Position numbers and translations under genes: made by a program. A stretch of 64,000 nt of DNA from Celerinatantimonas sp046054195. Its GTDB lineage: Bacteria; Pseudomonadota; Gammaproteobacteria; Enterobacterales; Celerinatantimonadaceae. How positions within the stretch are numbered: the first letter of the stretch is position 1; each line of letters starts with the position of its first letter. Under the pieces are notes generated by a model. The model was not told the origin of the DNA. It saw only the letters and a program-made list of their open reading frames with translations, and did not search any database. The DNA lies in contig NZ_JBEQCS010000012.1 in NCBI RefSeq assembly GCF_046054195.1, forward strand, positions 1 to 64,000. The letters run 5' to 3'. Positions 48,879-57,766 of the stretch are shown in pieces.

Positions 48879-50990
48879 TTAAATACTTTCCAAGGCGGGA
48901 GTTAAGCGGTTTTCACCAAGATATTGACGCACAAAATCCATCCACGCCATAGGTTTGGCATAATGGAATCCTTGGACAAATTGACACCCAAGTTGTCTGG
49001 CTAAAGTTGCCTGTTTAGCCTGTTCAACACCTTCGATTAAAATATGGTGACCAAAGCTCTTACCAACCATAGCAATCGCTCTGACAATTTGTTGATCGCT
49101 AATACCTTTTTCAAGGCCAGCTGTAAATACTTGGTCAATTTTTAGATGGGTCACAGCAAGGTTTTTAAGATAAGCCATTGAGCTATAACCTGTACCAAAA
49201 TCGTCAATGGCAATATCAAATCCCTGCTGACGTAATCTGGCAATACTCTGACGCGCGGCAACCAACGAGTTCATAATCGCTGATTCGGTAATCTCCAAAC
49301 ATAATTTACGTGGCGGGACATGCCAGCGCTGAATCGAATCGAGAACTAATTTTTCACACAATCCACGAGAGATAGAGACCGCTGAGAAATTCACCGACAG
49401 CCGAAAATCTTCAGGTAATAAGGACTGATATTTAGCTAGCATTGCAACTGAATGTTCACAGACCCAATGATCTAAACGTGCAATCAGCCCTGTTTGTTCA
49501 GCAATAGGTATAAACTGTGCGGGTGAAATAAATTTCCCATCAGGTGTAAACCAGCGCACCAAGACTTCGGCACCAACAAGTTTACGAGGCACAGTTAAAC
49601 TAAATTGAGGTTGAACAAATAATGTCAGCTCGTTGGAGTCAATCGCCTGGCGCAATTTAGCCTCAAGAGCTAATCGAGCACGAGAACACGAGCGTTGTTC
49701 ATCTAAATAAACACAATTTCGCTGCTGATGGACGATTGCTTGACGTAATGCCAGATAAGCTTCACCAAGCAACACCTCTGAGTTCACTGAAATGCGTAAA
49801 CTACTGTTATCGGTCCAACCAACATGGCTGCGCAACCGCAGTTTTAGACCATCAACATTAACCCAGCCGCGACACGTCTGAGCAATTTGCTGGGCCATTT
49901 GTTGGTAGCTATGTGGCGTTTTACCACTGAGCAGAACAAAATAATTATCTTGCCAGCAATAAAGTTCACTTCCCGGATATAACTTTTTAAGCTGTTTGCG
50001 ACAATTGCAAGCAAATACTCTCAACAGCCGCTGGCCAGTTTCTAAACCATAGCTTTCATAAAGCTCAATCTGCCTAGAAAACTCAAACATAAAAATGCCC
50101 AATGATTGTTCAGTTTGCAACCAACGGGCGATATCTCGATGCAACTGATTTTCACTTTTGAGAAAATCAGTCGCAACTAAAAAGGATTTTGGTAACTGCC
50201 GTCGCAATCGATAATAACGATAAATAATCCAACATAAACAGACCAATAATAAGATACAGATAACCAAAGCACTCACTAAAAGCCACTGATGCTCAGATGT
50301 GCTTGGTTGGTGATGGTCCAGAGTTAAATCATCGGCATTAATATTACGATTAATCTGCCTAATCCAATTTGCTCCAGGGGTGAATTTCAGAGCTGATAAG
50401 CGATAATCACGCCACAATGGCAATCGATAATATTCGATATTTGAATTAAGAAGCGCGAATTTCTTAAATATATGCCGAGGCATTAAAACGCCCTCAACAA
50501 GATGATTTTCAAGCAACTTAACCCCACCATTCCAAGAAGGAAACATCACGGTTTGACCGAGGAAGCTCTTCTCAGAAAGATGTTCAATGGCGCTATCTTG
50601 AATACCAAGTTTTAACGCTGACAGTTTCTCTAATGATTGTGGGTGAGGCTGGCCTGATAAAGTAATTAATCCCCAGTGTTCTTGAAACAGATCATCACTA
50701 GACACCCACTGAGGGTCATTTTCAGAAGGGGTTAACCATAAATCAATATGTTGCAAGCTTAAGGCTCGAATACCCGCATCAGCGTTATGAAAGGCTATCC
50801 AACTCACTTTGCGAGAAGGGAGTAACTTTTTGATGTAATTGACTAAATACCCATTAACGTGCTGTTGACGAACATAATTAACTGGCGAATCAGAAGAAAA
50901 TCCAATTCGCACAACCTGTGCGGTTGCCTGAGGAATATAACTTCCCCATAAACAGCCGAGCAAGAAACAGACTGTTCGAAAAAGCTTCAA
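48879..50990 (-). CDS. Membrane-bound EAL-domain protein with periplasmic solute-binding-like sensor
   Basis: 703 residues. A signal peptide (to about residue 24, ATA-QVV) precedes a periplasmic SBP_bac_3-like domain (about 26-230), a membrane helix (about 236-260: WLLVSALVICILLLVCLCWI), a degenerate GGDEF domain (about 270-430; WQDNYF replaces GGDEF) and an EAL domain (about 440-690). EAL residues for c-di-GMP hydrolysis look intact: EVLVRW (EVL for EAL), LSVNFSA, CLEITES, IDDFGTGYSS, LKID, EGVEQ. So it is probably a phosphodiesterase gated by a periplasmic ligand. It starts with TTG; no ATG precedes the signal peptide. Its position upstream of fliE suggests motility control. Confidence 0.85.
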   Translation of the reverse strand: MKLFRTVCFLLGCLWGSYIPQATAQVVRIGFSSDSPVNYVRQQHVNGYLVNYIKKLLPSRKVSWIAFHNADAGIRALSLQHIDLWLTPSENDPQWVSSDDLFQEHWGLITLSGQPHPQSLEKLSALKLGIQDSAIEHLSEKSFLGQTVMFPSWNGGVKLLENHLVEGVLMPRHIFKKFALLNSNIEYYRLPLWRDYRLSALKFTPGANWIRQINRNINADDLTLDHHQPSTSEHQWLLVSALVICILLLVCLCWIIYRYYRLRRQLPKSFLVATDFLKSENQLHRDIARWLQTEQSLGIFMFEFSRQIELYESYGLETGQRLLRVFACNCRKQLKKLYPGSELYCWQDNYFVLLSGKTPHSYQQMAQQIAQTCRGWVNVDGLKLRLRSHVGWTDNSSLRISVNSEVLLGEAYLALRQAIVHQQRNCVYLDEQRSCSRARLALEAKLRQAIDSNELTLFVQPQFSLTVPRKLVGAEVLVRWFTPDGKFISPAQFIPIAEQTGLIARLDHWVCEHSVAMLAKYQSLLPEDFRLSVNFSAVSISRGLCEKLVLDSIQRWHVPPRKLCLEITESAIMNSLVAARQSIARLRQQGFDIAIDDFGTGYSSMAYLKNLAVTHLKIDQVFTAGLEKGISDQQIVRAIAMVGKSFGHHILIEGVEQAKQATLARQLGCQFVQGFHYAKPMAWMDFVRQYLGENRLTPALESI

Positions 50991-51047
50991 GAAATTCAGA
51001 GCCTAAGCGGTGCGATAGAGAAATATCCTACCAGAAAAAACCATCTG

Positions 51048-51076
51048 CTTATAGGTAGAAAATTGAAAGATATCAA
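51048..51076 (-). promoter_or_regulatory. Sigma-70 promoter of the EAL-domain gene
   Basis: On the minus strand TTGATA (51071-51076) and TATAAG (51048-51053) are 17 nt apart, about 50 nt upstream of the TTG start at 50990. It lies just behind the aroA terminator, giving the gene its own transcription unit. Confidence 0.6.
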
Positions 51077-51104
51077 TCTAGCTCTAACTTTATATACAAT
51101 TAAT

Positions 51105-51144
51105 AAAAAAAGGTTGACGAATCGGAGCAACTCATCAACCTTTT
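51105..51144 (-). terminator. Rho-independent terminator of serC-aroA
   Basis: On the minus strand AAAAGGTTGA pairs with TCAACCTTTT across a 17-nt loop and is followed by a run of seven T residues (51105-51111). It begins about 30 nt past the aroA stop. Confidence 0.8.
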
Positions 51145-51174
51145 CATTAATCTTTTTTGATTAATTCAGTCTAA

Positions 51175-52464
51175 TTATGCGTTTGCTATCTGAGCAAATT
51201 TATCAAAATAATCAGGAAATGTTTTAGAAGTGCATCCAGGGTCATTAATTGTGACAGCAACCCCGGCTAAAGCCACCAGTGAAAAACACATCGCAATACG
51301 GTGATCGTTATAGGTATCTATCGCGGCATGTTTTAACTGCCCTTTAGGAATCACTTTAAGAGAATCCTTACCTTCTTCAACTTCAACACCTAATTTGTTT
51401 AACTCACAGGCCATCGCAGCGAGGCGATCGGTTTCTTTCACGCGCCAGTTATAAACATTACGAATAAACGTTGGCCCTTTCGCCACTAAAGCAGCGGTTG
51501 CCAGTGTCATTGCCGCATCTGGAATCTCATTGAGATCTAAATCAACGCCGTGTAATGGCTGCACATGTCGAGCGCGAATAAAATCGTCACCCCATTCGAT
51601 TTGTGCACCCATTTTTTCTAGTACATCAGCAAATGCGACATCCCCTTGCATCGATAAACGTCCGACACCTTCAACGGTTACATCACCAGACATCGCTCCG
51701 GCTGCTAAAAAATAAGAGGCCGATGAAGCATCCCCTTCGACTAAAAAGTGCCCGGGACTCACATAACTTTGCCCGGCAGGAATAACAAAACGTTGATAAT
51801 CGTGATTTTCAACTTGAACGCCAAAGCGCGCCATCATTTTAAGGGTAATATCAATATAAGGCTTAGAAACTAACTCACCTATAATAGTGATTTCGGTGCT
51901 CTTTCGAGCTAACGGTGCAGCCATAAGAAAAGCGGTCAGAAACTGACTTGAAACCGAGCCATCAATATCGACTTTGCCACCAGCAAGACCGGTCCCTGTA
52001 ATTTTAAGAGGAGGATAACCGGGGTTCTTTAAGTATTCTATCTTCGCACCGCTTTGAACCAATGCATCAACCAATGGCCCGATAGGACGCTCTTCCATGC
52101 GAGGCTCACCAGTGAGTTCAAATTCGCCCTGGCATAGCGTTAATGCAGCACACAAAGGCCGCATAGCCGTACCAGCATTTCCCAAAAAGAGCTCACTTTG
52201 AGCAGCTACAGGCTGCAATGCTCCTGCTAAACCATCCACTTCACAGCGCGTTTTATCTTCGCTCAAACGAACAGTTACGCCCAGTTGTTCAAATGCTTTG
52301 AGCATATGACGAATATCATCGCTATCCAGAAGATTTGTCAGGGTCGTGGTACCTTTGGCCATTGCCGCTAACAGAAGCGCTCGGTTAGAGATACTTTTTG
52401 AGCCAGGCAGGTGAATTTTGCCCGCAACAGTGTCAATTGGCTGAAGGGTCAATTGCTCGGTCAT
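51175..52464 (-). CDS. aroA: 3-phosphoshikimate 1-carboxyvinyltransferase (EPSP synthase)
   Basis: Shikimate-pathway enzyme joining shikimate-3-phosphate and PEP. 429 residues with class I signatures LPGSKSISNRALLLAAM (about 19-35), LGNAGTAMRPL (about 93-103), the SSQFLTAFLMAAP segment and RNVYNWRVKETDRLAAMA near the C-terminal third. It is downstream of serC in the same direction, as in enterics, with a hairpin in the 64-nt gap. Confidence 0.98.
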   Translation of the reverse strand: MTEQLTLQPIDTVAGKIHLPGSKSISNRALLLAAMAKGTTTLTNLLDSDDIRHMLKAFEQLGVTVRLSEDKTRCEVDGLAGALQPVAAQSELFLGNAGTAMRPLCAALTLCQGEFELTGEPRMEERPIGPLVDALVQSGAKIEYLKNPGYPPLKITGTGLAGGKVDIDGSVSSQFLTAFLMAAPLARKSTEITIIGELVSKPYIDITLKMMARFGVQVENHDYQRFVIPAGQSYVSPGHFLVEGDASSASYFLAAGAMSGDVTVEGVGRLSMQGDVAFADVLEKMGAQIEWGDDFIRARHVQPLHGVDLDLNEIPDAAMTLATAALVAKGPTFIRNVYNWRVKETDRLAAMACELNKLGVEVEEGKDSLKVIPKGQLKHAAIDTYNDHRIAMCFSLVALAGVAVTINDPGCTSKTFPDYFDKFAQIANA

Positions 52465-52499
52465 TCATTCCTCAATCATGGTTTTATTTTAGATCTAAT

Positions 52500-52522
52500 A
52501 AAGCACCCATAATGGGTGCTTT
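52500..52522. terminator. Hairpin between serC and aroA
   Basis: AAAGCACCCAT (52500-52510) and ATGGGTGCTTT (52512-52522) form an 11-bp inverted repeat (9 bp with a 5-nt loop). On the minus strand it is followed by TTATTAG, a weak T-run, so it probably acts as a partial terminator reducing aroA relative to serC. On the plus strand six T residues follow, but no plus-strand gene needs termination here. Confidence 0.6.
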
Positions 52523-52528
52523 GATTTT

Positions 52529-53614
52529 TTAGCCGTGACGTTTTTCAAAGTCTTGCATGAAATTAACCAGTGTTTGCACGCCATCTAGCGGCATTGCATT
52601 ATAAATGCTAGCACGCATACCACCAACGACGCGATGCCCTTTAAGAGTCATCAATCCGCATTCACCCGCTTCGGCTAAGAAAGCAGAGTTAAGTGCATCA
52701 TCGGCTAAGAAAAATGGCACATTCATTTTTGAACGGTAAGCGCTATCAACTTGGTTGCGATAAAAATCACTTTGATCGATATAATTATACAATAACGCAG
52801 CTTTAGCACTATTGCGTTTGGCCATCGCACTCAAACCACCCTGCTCTTTCAGCCATTTGAAAACGAGTCCAGACAGATACCAAGCGTAAGTTGGAGGGGT
52901 ATTAAACATTGAGCTATGTTTAGCCGCAATTGAGTAATCTAAAACACTTGGCGTATGCTGCATCGATTTGTCTAGTAAATCATCACGCACAATCACAACC
53001 GTTAAGCCTGAAGGACCAATGTTTTTCTGAGCACCAGCATAAATGATACCGAATTTGCTAACATCCAAAGGTTCAGAAAGCAGAGTTGAAGAAAAATCAC
53101 CGACAAGTGGCACATCAACATCAGGAGCTTGATGAATCGCTATCCCTTCAATGGTTTCATTTGGGCAATAGTGTAAATAGGCGGAATCATGACTATAACG
53201 CCATTGACTAACTGGGCGAACAGAGATGTTACCTTCGTCGTCTTTTAATAAAGCATCGAACACATCAGCTGACGCATATTTTTTCCCTTCATCTAGCGCA
53301 CAATGAGACCAGTGGCCAGTAGTGACATAACTTGCCAGTTTTTTGTCACCTAGAATATTCATTGGTACGGCGGAAAATTGCCCACGCCCACCACCGTGAC
53401 AAAACAGAACTTTGTAATTATCAGGGATAGCTAAAAGATCGCGCAGATCCTGTTCTGCTTCTTCAGCCATGGCGATATAGTCTGCACTGCGGTGACTAAT
53501 TTCCATGACGGAGACACCAAGGTCACGCCAGTTGGTAAATTCTTGTTGTGCTTTTGCCATTACTTCGGTCGGCATCATCGCCGGACCTGAACAAAAGTTG
53601 TAAATCTGTGTCAT
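52529..53614 (-). CDS. serC: Phosphoserine aminotransferase SerC
   Basis: PLP enzyme for serine and pyridoxine biosynthesis. 361 residues from the ATG at 53614, preceded by AAGGAACG; the nine codons upstream are unlike the family. Signatures: YNFCSGPAMMP, SVMEISHRS, FCHGGGRGQFSAVPMN, and YAGAQKNIGPSGLTVVIV with the PLP lysine. The C-terminal GMRASIYNAM is typical. Confidence 0.97.
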   Translation of the reverse strand: MTQIYNFCSGPAMMPTEVMAKAQQEFTNWRDLGVSVMEISHRSADYIAMAEEAEQDLRDLLAIPDNYKVLFCHGGGRGQFSAVPMNILGDKKLASYVTTGHWSHCALDEGKKYASADVFDALLKDDEGNISVRPVSQWRYSHDSAYLHYCPNETIEGIAIHQAPDVDVPLVGDFSSTLLSEPLDVSKFGIIYAGAQKNIGPSGLTVVIVRDDLLDKSMQHTPSVLDYSIAAKHSSMFNTPPTYAWYLSGLVFKWLKEQGGLSAMAKRNSAKAALLYNYIDQSDFYRNQVDSAYRSKMNVPFFLADDALNSAFLAEAGECGLMTLKGHRVVGGMRASIYNAMPLDGVQTLVNFMQDFEKRHG

Positions 53615-53804
53615 GCTTCGTTCCTTCATTAACCGCTTCAAGTTAAATCTGAGGCGTAAAACAAATCATCACTATTATTGGTTCTATGGTGATAATCCTT
53701 GCCCTGCTAGATTTTTTATCCAGGCCCAGCTGCCCAGCCCTGCTGGCATCACATGCTCATACAAAACAATTAATTGCTAAATATGCTGCTCACAAGCAAA
53801 GGGG
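53615..53804. other. serC leader/promoter region with GC-rich repeats
   Basis: The gap between gyrA and serC is AT-rich except for a GC-rich patch at about 53730-53752 that contains CCCAGC twice on the plus strand. On the minus strand CCAGC can pair with the nearby GCTGG or with a second GCTGG about 10 nt further on, giving mutually exclusive folds. I could not assign a clear promoter. Confidence 0.35.
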
Positions 53805-53810
53805 ATAAAG

Positions 53811-53835
53811 AAAACGAGCGGCATCATGCCGCTCG
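53811..53835 (-). terminator. Rho-independent terminator of gyrA
   Basis: A perfect 10-bp stem, CGAGCGGCAT and ATGCCGCTCG (53815-53835, 1-nt centre), is followed on the minus strand by TTTTCTTT. It begins 15 nt past the gyrA stop. Confidence 0.85.
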
Positions 53836-53849
53836 ATAATCGTTATTGC

Positions 53850-56507
53850 TTATTCGCCATCATCAGGTTGATCGGGTTCCTGCGGTGGCTGACTATCGAT
53901 CGCCTCGTCTAAGCTATCTTGCTCATCTTCGTCGACTTCGTCAATACGTTGTAGTGCAACAACTTGTTCATCATCGGCAGTTCGAATCAAACGAACCCCT
54001 TGCGTGTTACGCCCAACTTTAGAGACGTCACCAGCGCGAATGCGAACTAATATACCACCGTTGGTAATCAACATCACCTGGTCGCCTTTAGGTGGCAATT
54101 CTTCGCCAGTTTCAGGGTCTATCAGCCCTTCTTCAACGCGAACTTGAACAGCACCAACAACTGCGCCATTGCGCTCATTGACTTTAATAGAAACGACACC
54201 TTTAGTTGCGCGGCCTTTGGTTGGATATTCGCTCTGACAAGTCCGTTTACCATAACCATTGGCAGTTGCGGTGAGGATATCAACGTCTTCTTGCGGAATA
54301 ATTAATGAGACAACGCGTTGGCCATCATCTAAATTAATCCCACGCACCCCAGCAGCCGTTCGGCCCATTGCGCGAACATGGTCTTCACTAAAGCGAACCA
54401 CTTTACCCGCATCTGAGAACAACATAATTTCGTTGCTACCATCAGTCAACGCCACGCCAATCAGGGCATCCCCTTCATGCAAGTTAATGGCTTTAATACC
54501 GCTAGAAAGAGGACGTTTAAACGCTGACAGCGATGTTTTCTTAACCGTGCCTTCAGCAGTTGCAAAGAAAATAAATTTATCTTCTTCATATTCACGAACC
54601 GGCAAAATCGCGGTGACTCGTTCATCACTTTCAAGCGGCAACAAGTTAACAATCGGTTTACCACGAGCCTGACGACTAGCCTGAGGCAGCTGGTAAACTT
54701 TCAGCCAGTAGACCTTACCAATGCTTGAGAAACAAAGTACTGTGTCATGGGTATTGGCGATCAGTAGTTGATCGATGAAATCTTCATCTTTCATCTTAGT
54801 TGCTGATTTACCTTTACCACCACGGCGCTGCGCTTCGTAATCTGTCAGTGGCTGATACTTGACATAACCGCCGTTTGAGAGAGTTACGACTACATCTTCT
54901 TCAGTAATAAGATCTTCAATGCTTAAATCAGCGCTATTGGCGTTAATCTGGGTGGCACGCTCATCACCGAACTGTTCACGGATTTCGATAAATTCATCAC
55001 GAATCACTTCCATCAGGCGAACAGGAGAACTTAAGATAAGGATAAGTTCAGCGATTTGATCCAACAGACCTTTATATTCTTCAAGGATCTTGTCGTGTTC
55101 TAAACCTGTTAAGCGGTGCAGACGTAAATCCAAAATAGCCTGAGCCTGAACTTCACTTAAGTGATACAAGCCATCTCGAACGCCAAATTCTGGTGCTAAA
55201 TCTTCTGGACGAGCCGCTTCATCATCACCTGCGCGCTCCAGCATGGCTGCAACCACACCCAGTTCCCATCCGCGAGCGACCAATGCAACTTTCGCTTCAG
55301 CGGCAGTCGGGCACTGACGGATCAAAGCAATGATTTCATCAATGTTAGCCAGTGCAATCGCCAAACCTTCCAAGACATGCGCACGTTCACGAGCTTTACG
55401 CAGTTCATAAACGGTACGGCGTGTCACCACTTCGCGGCGGTGGCGGATAAAGCAATCGAGCATATCGTGCAGGTTCAGCAATTTTGGCTGACCATGATCC
55501 AAAGCGACCATGTTCATCCCAAAAGAAACCTGCATTTGTGTCAGTGCATAAAGGTTATTTAACACAACCTCACCAACAGCATCACGTTTAAGCTCAATGA
55601 CAATGCGCATGCCGTCTTTATCGGATTCATCGCGCAGAGCCGAAATGCCTTCGACTTTCTTATCCTTAACTAGCTCGGCAATCTTTTCAATCAGCCTTGC
55701 TTTGTTAACTTGATAAGGGATCTCGTGGACGATAATGGTATCGCGTCCGTGAGAATCAGTTTCAATATCAGCTTTAGCGCGGATAGAAACTTTTCCTCGG
55801 CCGGTGCGATAAGCCTGAATAATTCCAGCTCGACCATTGATAATCCCAGCGGTTGGGAAATCAGGGCCCGGAATATATTCCATCAAGCCATCAACATCGA
55901 TATCCGGATTTTCGATCATAGCTAAACAGCCATTGATCACTTCAGTGAGGTTATGTGGCGGAATATTTGTCGCCATCCCAACCGCAATACCGGAAGCTCC
56001 GTTAACCAATAAGTTTGGAATGCGGGTAGGTAAAACTTCAGGGACCTGTTCGGTATCATCGTAGTTGGGGATGAAATCGACGGTTTCTTTATCGAGATCG
56101 GCTAACAAAGAATGGGCGATTTTCGCCATTCGAATTTCGGTATAACGCATTGCTGCGGCCGAGTCACCGTCTACAGAACCGAAGTTCCCTTGACCATCGA
56201 CTAAGGTATAACGCAATGAGAAAGGCTGTGCCATACGCACGATAGTGTCGTAAACAGCAGTATCACCATGAGGGTGATATTTACCAATCACATCCCCCAC
56301 TACACGAGCCGATTTTTTATATGGTTTATTCCAGTCGTTACCCAACACATTCATCGCGAACAATACGCGTCGATGCACGGGTTTCAAGCCGTCACGAACA
56401 TCTGGTAATGCTCGGCCGACAATTACACTCATCGCATAATCAAGATAAGATGTTTTTAGCTCATCTTCAATTTTTACGGGTGTAATCTCTTTGGCAAGAT
56501 CGCTCAT
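53850..56507 (-). CDS. gyrA: DNA gyrase subunit A
   Basis: Breakage-reunion subunit of DNA gyrase. 885 residues. The catalytic tyrosine is Tyr122 in AAAMRYTEIRM. The quinolone-determining positions are Thr83 and Asp87 in YHPHGDTAVYDT, so position 83 is Thr where E. coli has Ser. The C-terminal beta-pinwheel contains the GyrA box QRRGGKG. The extreme C-terminus is acidic (EDEQDSLDEAIDSQPPQEP). It is divergent from ubiG, the same arrangement as in E. coli. Confidence 0.98.
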   Translation of the reverse strand: MSDLAKEITPVKIEDELKTSYLDYAMSVIVGRALPDVRDGLKPVHRRVLFAMNVLGNDWNKPYKKSARVVGDVIGKYHPHGDTAVYDTIVRMAQPFSLRYTLVDGQGNFGSVDGDSAAAMRYTEIRMAKIAHSLLADLDKETVDFIPNYDDTEQVPEVLPTRIPNLLVNGASGIAVGMATNIPPHNLTEVINGCLAMIENPDIDVDGLMEYIPGPDFPTAGIINGRAGIIQAYRTGRGKVSIRAKADIETDSHGRDTIIVHEIPYQVNKARLIEKIAELVKDKKVEGISALRDESDKDGMRIVIELKRDAVGEVVLNNLYALTQMQVSFGMNMVALDHGQPKLLNLHDMLDCFIRHRREVVTRRTVYELRKARERAHVLEGLAIALANIDEIIALIRQCPTAAEAKVALVARGWELGVVAAMLERAGDDEAARPEDLAPEFGVRDGLYHLSEVQAQAILDLRLHRLTGLEHDKILEEYKGLLDQIAELILILSSPVRLMEVIRDEFIEIREQFGDERATQINANSADLSIEDLITEEDVVVTLSNGGYVKYQPLTDYEAQRRGGKGKSATKMKDEDFIDQLLIANTHDTVLCFSSIGKVYWLKVYQLPQASRQARGKPIVNLLPLESDERVTAILPVREYEEDKFIFFATAEGTVKKTSLSAFKRPLSSGIKAINLHEGDALIGVALTDGSNEIMLFSDAGKVVRFSEDHVRAMGRTAAGVRGINLDDGQRVVSLIIPQEDVDILTATANGYGKRTCQSEYPTKGRATKGVVSIKVNERNGAVVGAVQVRVEEGLIDPETGEELPPKGDQVMLITNGGILVRIRAGDVSKVGRNTQGVRLIRTADDEQVVALQRIDEVDEDEQDSLDEAIDSQPPQEPDQPDDGE

Positions 56508-56704
56508 AGAAGAAAGAATCCCTATTTTTTAACGCTTAGCTGCAAATAGTGCAGTGAAGCAGAAATTTTACCACAAACTCGAATAAGCCGGAAAACAAAA
56601 CAACGGTTTTAACGCAACATATTCCTTTACCTGTTCAAGATGGATAAAAATTACTCAATTTTTAAAACTCGTATATAACTCTTGCCTATGCTGGCAGAAA
56701 TGAT

Positions 56705-56733
56705 TCGTCAACACCGAGTGTGAACTTTATACT
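56705..56733 (+). promoter_or_regulatory. Sigma-70 promoter of ubiG
   Basis: TCGTCA (56705-56710) and TATACT (56728-56733) are 17 nt apart, giving a start near 56740 and a 25-nt leader. The remaining 56508-56704 should hold the gyrA promoter (TAAAAT on the minus strand near 56565 is a possible -10) but no good -35 is visible. Confidence 0.5.
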
Positions 56734-56764
56734 AGAGACAAATTTTGCCTGTCAAAGAGAAACC

Positions 56765-57475
56765 ATGACTTACGATAACGTGGACCAAACTGAAATTGAC
56801 AAATTTGCCTCGCTAGCCTCCCAATGGTGGGATGAAGATGGTGAATTTAAGACCCTTCATCAAATAAATCCGCTGCGATTAGAATTTATCGAAACTCACA
56901 GTGATGGATTGTTTGAGAAACAGGTCTTAGATGTGGGTTGTGGCGGTGGCATTCTCAGTGAAAGTATGGCTAAACGTGGGGCAAAAGTGAGCGCGCTCGA
57001 TATGGGGCAAGCTCAGATTGAAGTTGCTCGTTTACACGCCCTTGAGTCACAGGTCGAAATTGATTATCACATGGTAAGTGCTGAGAGTTTTGCGCTTGAA
57101 CATAAAGATAAGTTTGATGTCATTACCTGCATGGAAGTGCTAGAGCACGTGCCAGAACCCGCTTCAGTTTTACAAGCACTTTATACGATGCTTAAGCCGG
57201 GTGGACAGCTGTTTTTATCCACAGTCAACCGCAATCCAAAATCATACTTGTTAATGTTAGTTGCCGCAGAAAAATTATTGAAGCTCGTTCCCCAAGGCAC
57301 GCATCAATACAATAAGTTTATTAAGCCCTCTGAACTGCTCGGATGGTGTGATGTGGTTGGCTTTGAAACAAAACACCTTACAGGGGTCAGTGTCATTCCA
57401 TTTCTAGACATTTATAAGCTCAGTCGCGATGTCAGCGTCAATTATATGGTGCATTTAACCAAACCCGATATTTAA
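56765..57475 (+). CDS. ubiG: Ubiquinone biosynthesis O-methyltransferase UbiG
   Basis: SAM-dependent enzyme for both O-methylations of ubiquinone. 236 residues from the ATG at 56765, which has AAAGAGA upstream; the 15 codons ahead are not family-like. The SAM-binding motif is VLDVGCGGGILSESMAKRG; EIDKFASLASQWWDEDGEFKTLH at the N-terminus and FLSTVNRNPKSYLL are UbiG signatures. It is divergent from gyrA and ends in a terminator before nrdA. Confidence 0.96.
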   Translation: MTYDNVDQTEIDKFASLASQWWDEDGEFKTLHQINPLRLEFIETHSDGLFEKQVLDVGCGGGILSESMAKRGAKVSALDMGQAQIEVARLHALESQVEIDYHMVSAESFALEHKDKFDVITCMEVLEHVPEPASVLQALYTMLKPGGQLFLSTVNRNPKSYLLMLVAAEKLLKLVPQGTHQYNKFIKPSELLGWCDVVGFETKHLTGVSVIPFLDIYKLSRDVSVNYMVHLTKPDI

Positions 57476-57501
57476 TTCACAAGTGCTGAGAATTACACCG
57501 A

Positions 57502-57546
57502 TTTCTGGTGGGGAATTAAGCCACCAGAAATAATTCAAATTTTTTC
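57502..57546 (+). terminator. Rho-independent terminator of ubiG
   Basis: TTTCTGGTGG (57502-57511) and CCACCAGAAA (57521-57530) form a perfect 10-bp stem with a 9-nt loop, followed after 9 nt by seven T residues (57540-57546). Confidence 0.75.
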
Positions 57547-57619
57547 TCCAAGGGGTTGCAAATTGATAACTTTAATTACACTCTGGTAACTTATGTAAGT
57601 AGCCACTTACATCGCTTAG

Positions 57620-57628
57620 TTATCCACA
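57620..57628 (+). promoter_or_regulatory. DnaA box upstream of nrdA
   Basis: TTATCCACA is a perfect DnaA 9-mer about 57-65 nt upstream of the predicted nrdA start site. In E. coli DnaA binds upstream of nrdAB and links dNTP supply to initiation, so this placement is meaningful. Confidence 0.65.
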
Positions 57629-57649
57629 GCCTATCCCCTTTACCATGCC

Positions 57650-57678
57650 TTGCATATTAAACCAAACCTCACTATCTT
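57650..57678 (+). promoter_or_regulatory. Sigma-70 promoter of nrdAB-yfaE
   Basis: TTGCAT (57650-57655) and TATCTT (57673-57678) are 17 nt apart, giving a start near 57685 and a leader of about 80 nt before the ATG at 57767. The -10 overlaps a degenerate NrdR-like half-box (CACTATCTTGTAGTT, 57670-57684). Confidence 0.5.
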
Positions 57679-57697
57679 GTAGTTATTCCATAGTTAA

Positions 57698-57713
57698 ACA
57701 CTAGATATAGTGT
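57698..57713. promoter_or_regulatory. NrdR box
   Basis: ACACTAGATATAGTGT matches the NrdR consensus (ACAC-W-N-ATAT-N-W-GTGT type) with perfect ACACTA/TAGTGT arms. NrdR represses ribonucleotide reductase genes using a pair of such boxes about 30 nt apart; the second copy here would be the imperfect one centred near 57677, about 28 nt upstream. Confidence 0.75.
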
Positions 57714-57766
57714 TTTTCTTCATCCAACATACGTATACTCCGATCCTGATAAGGTGGCTTATAACT

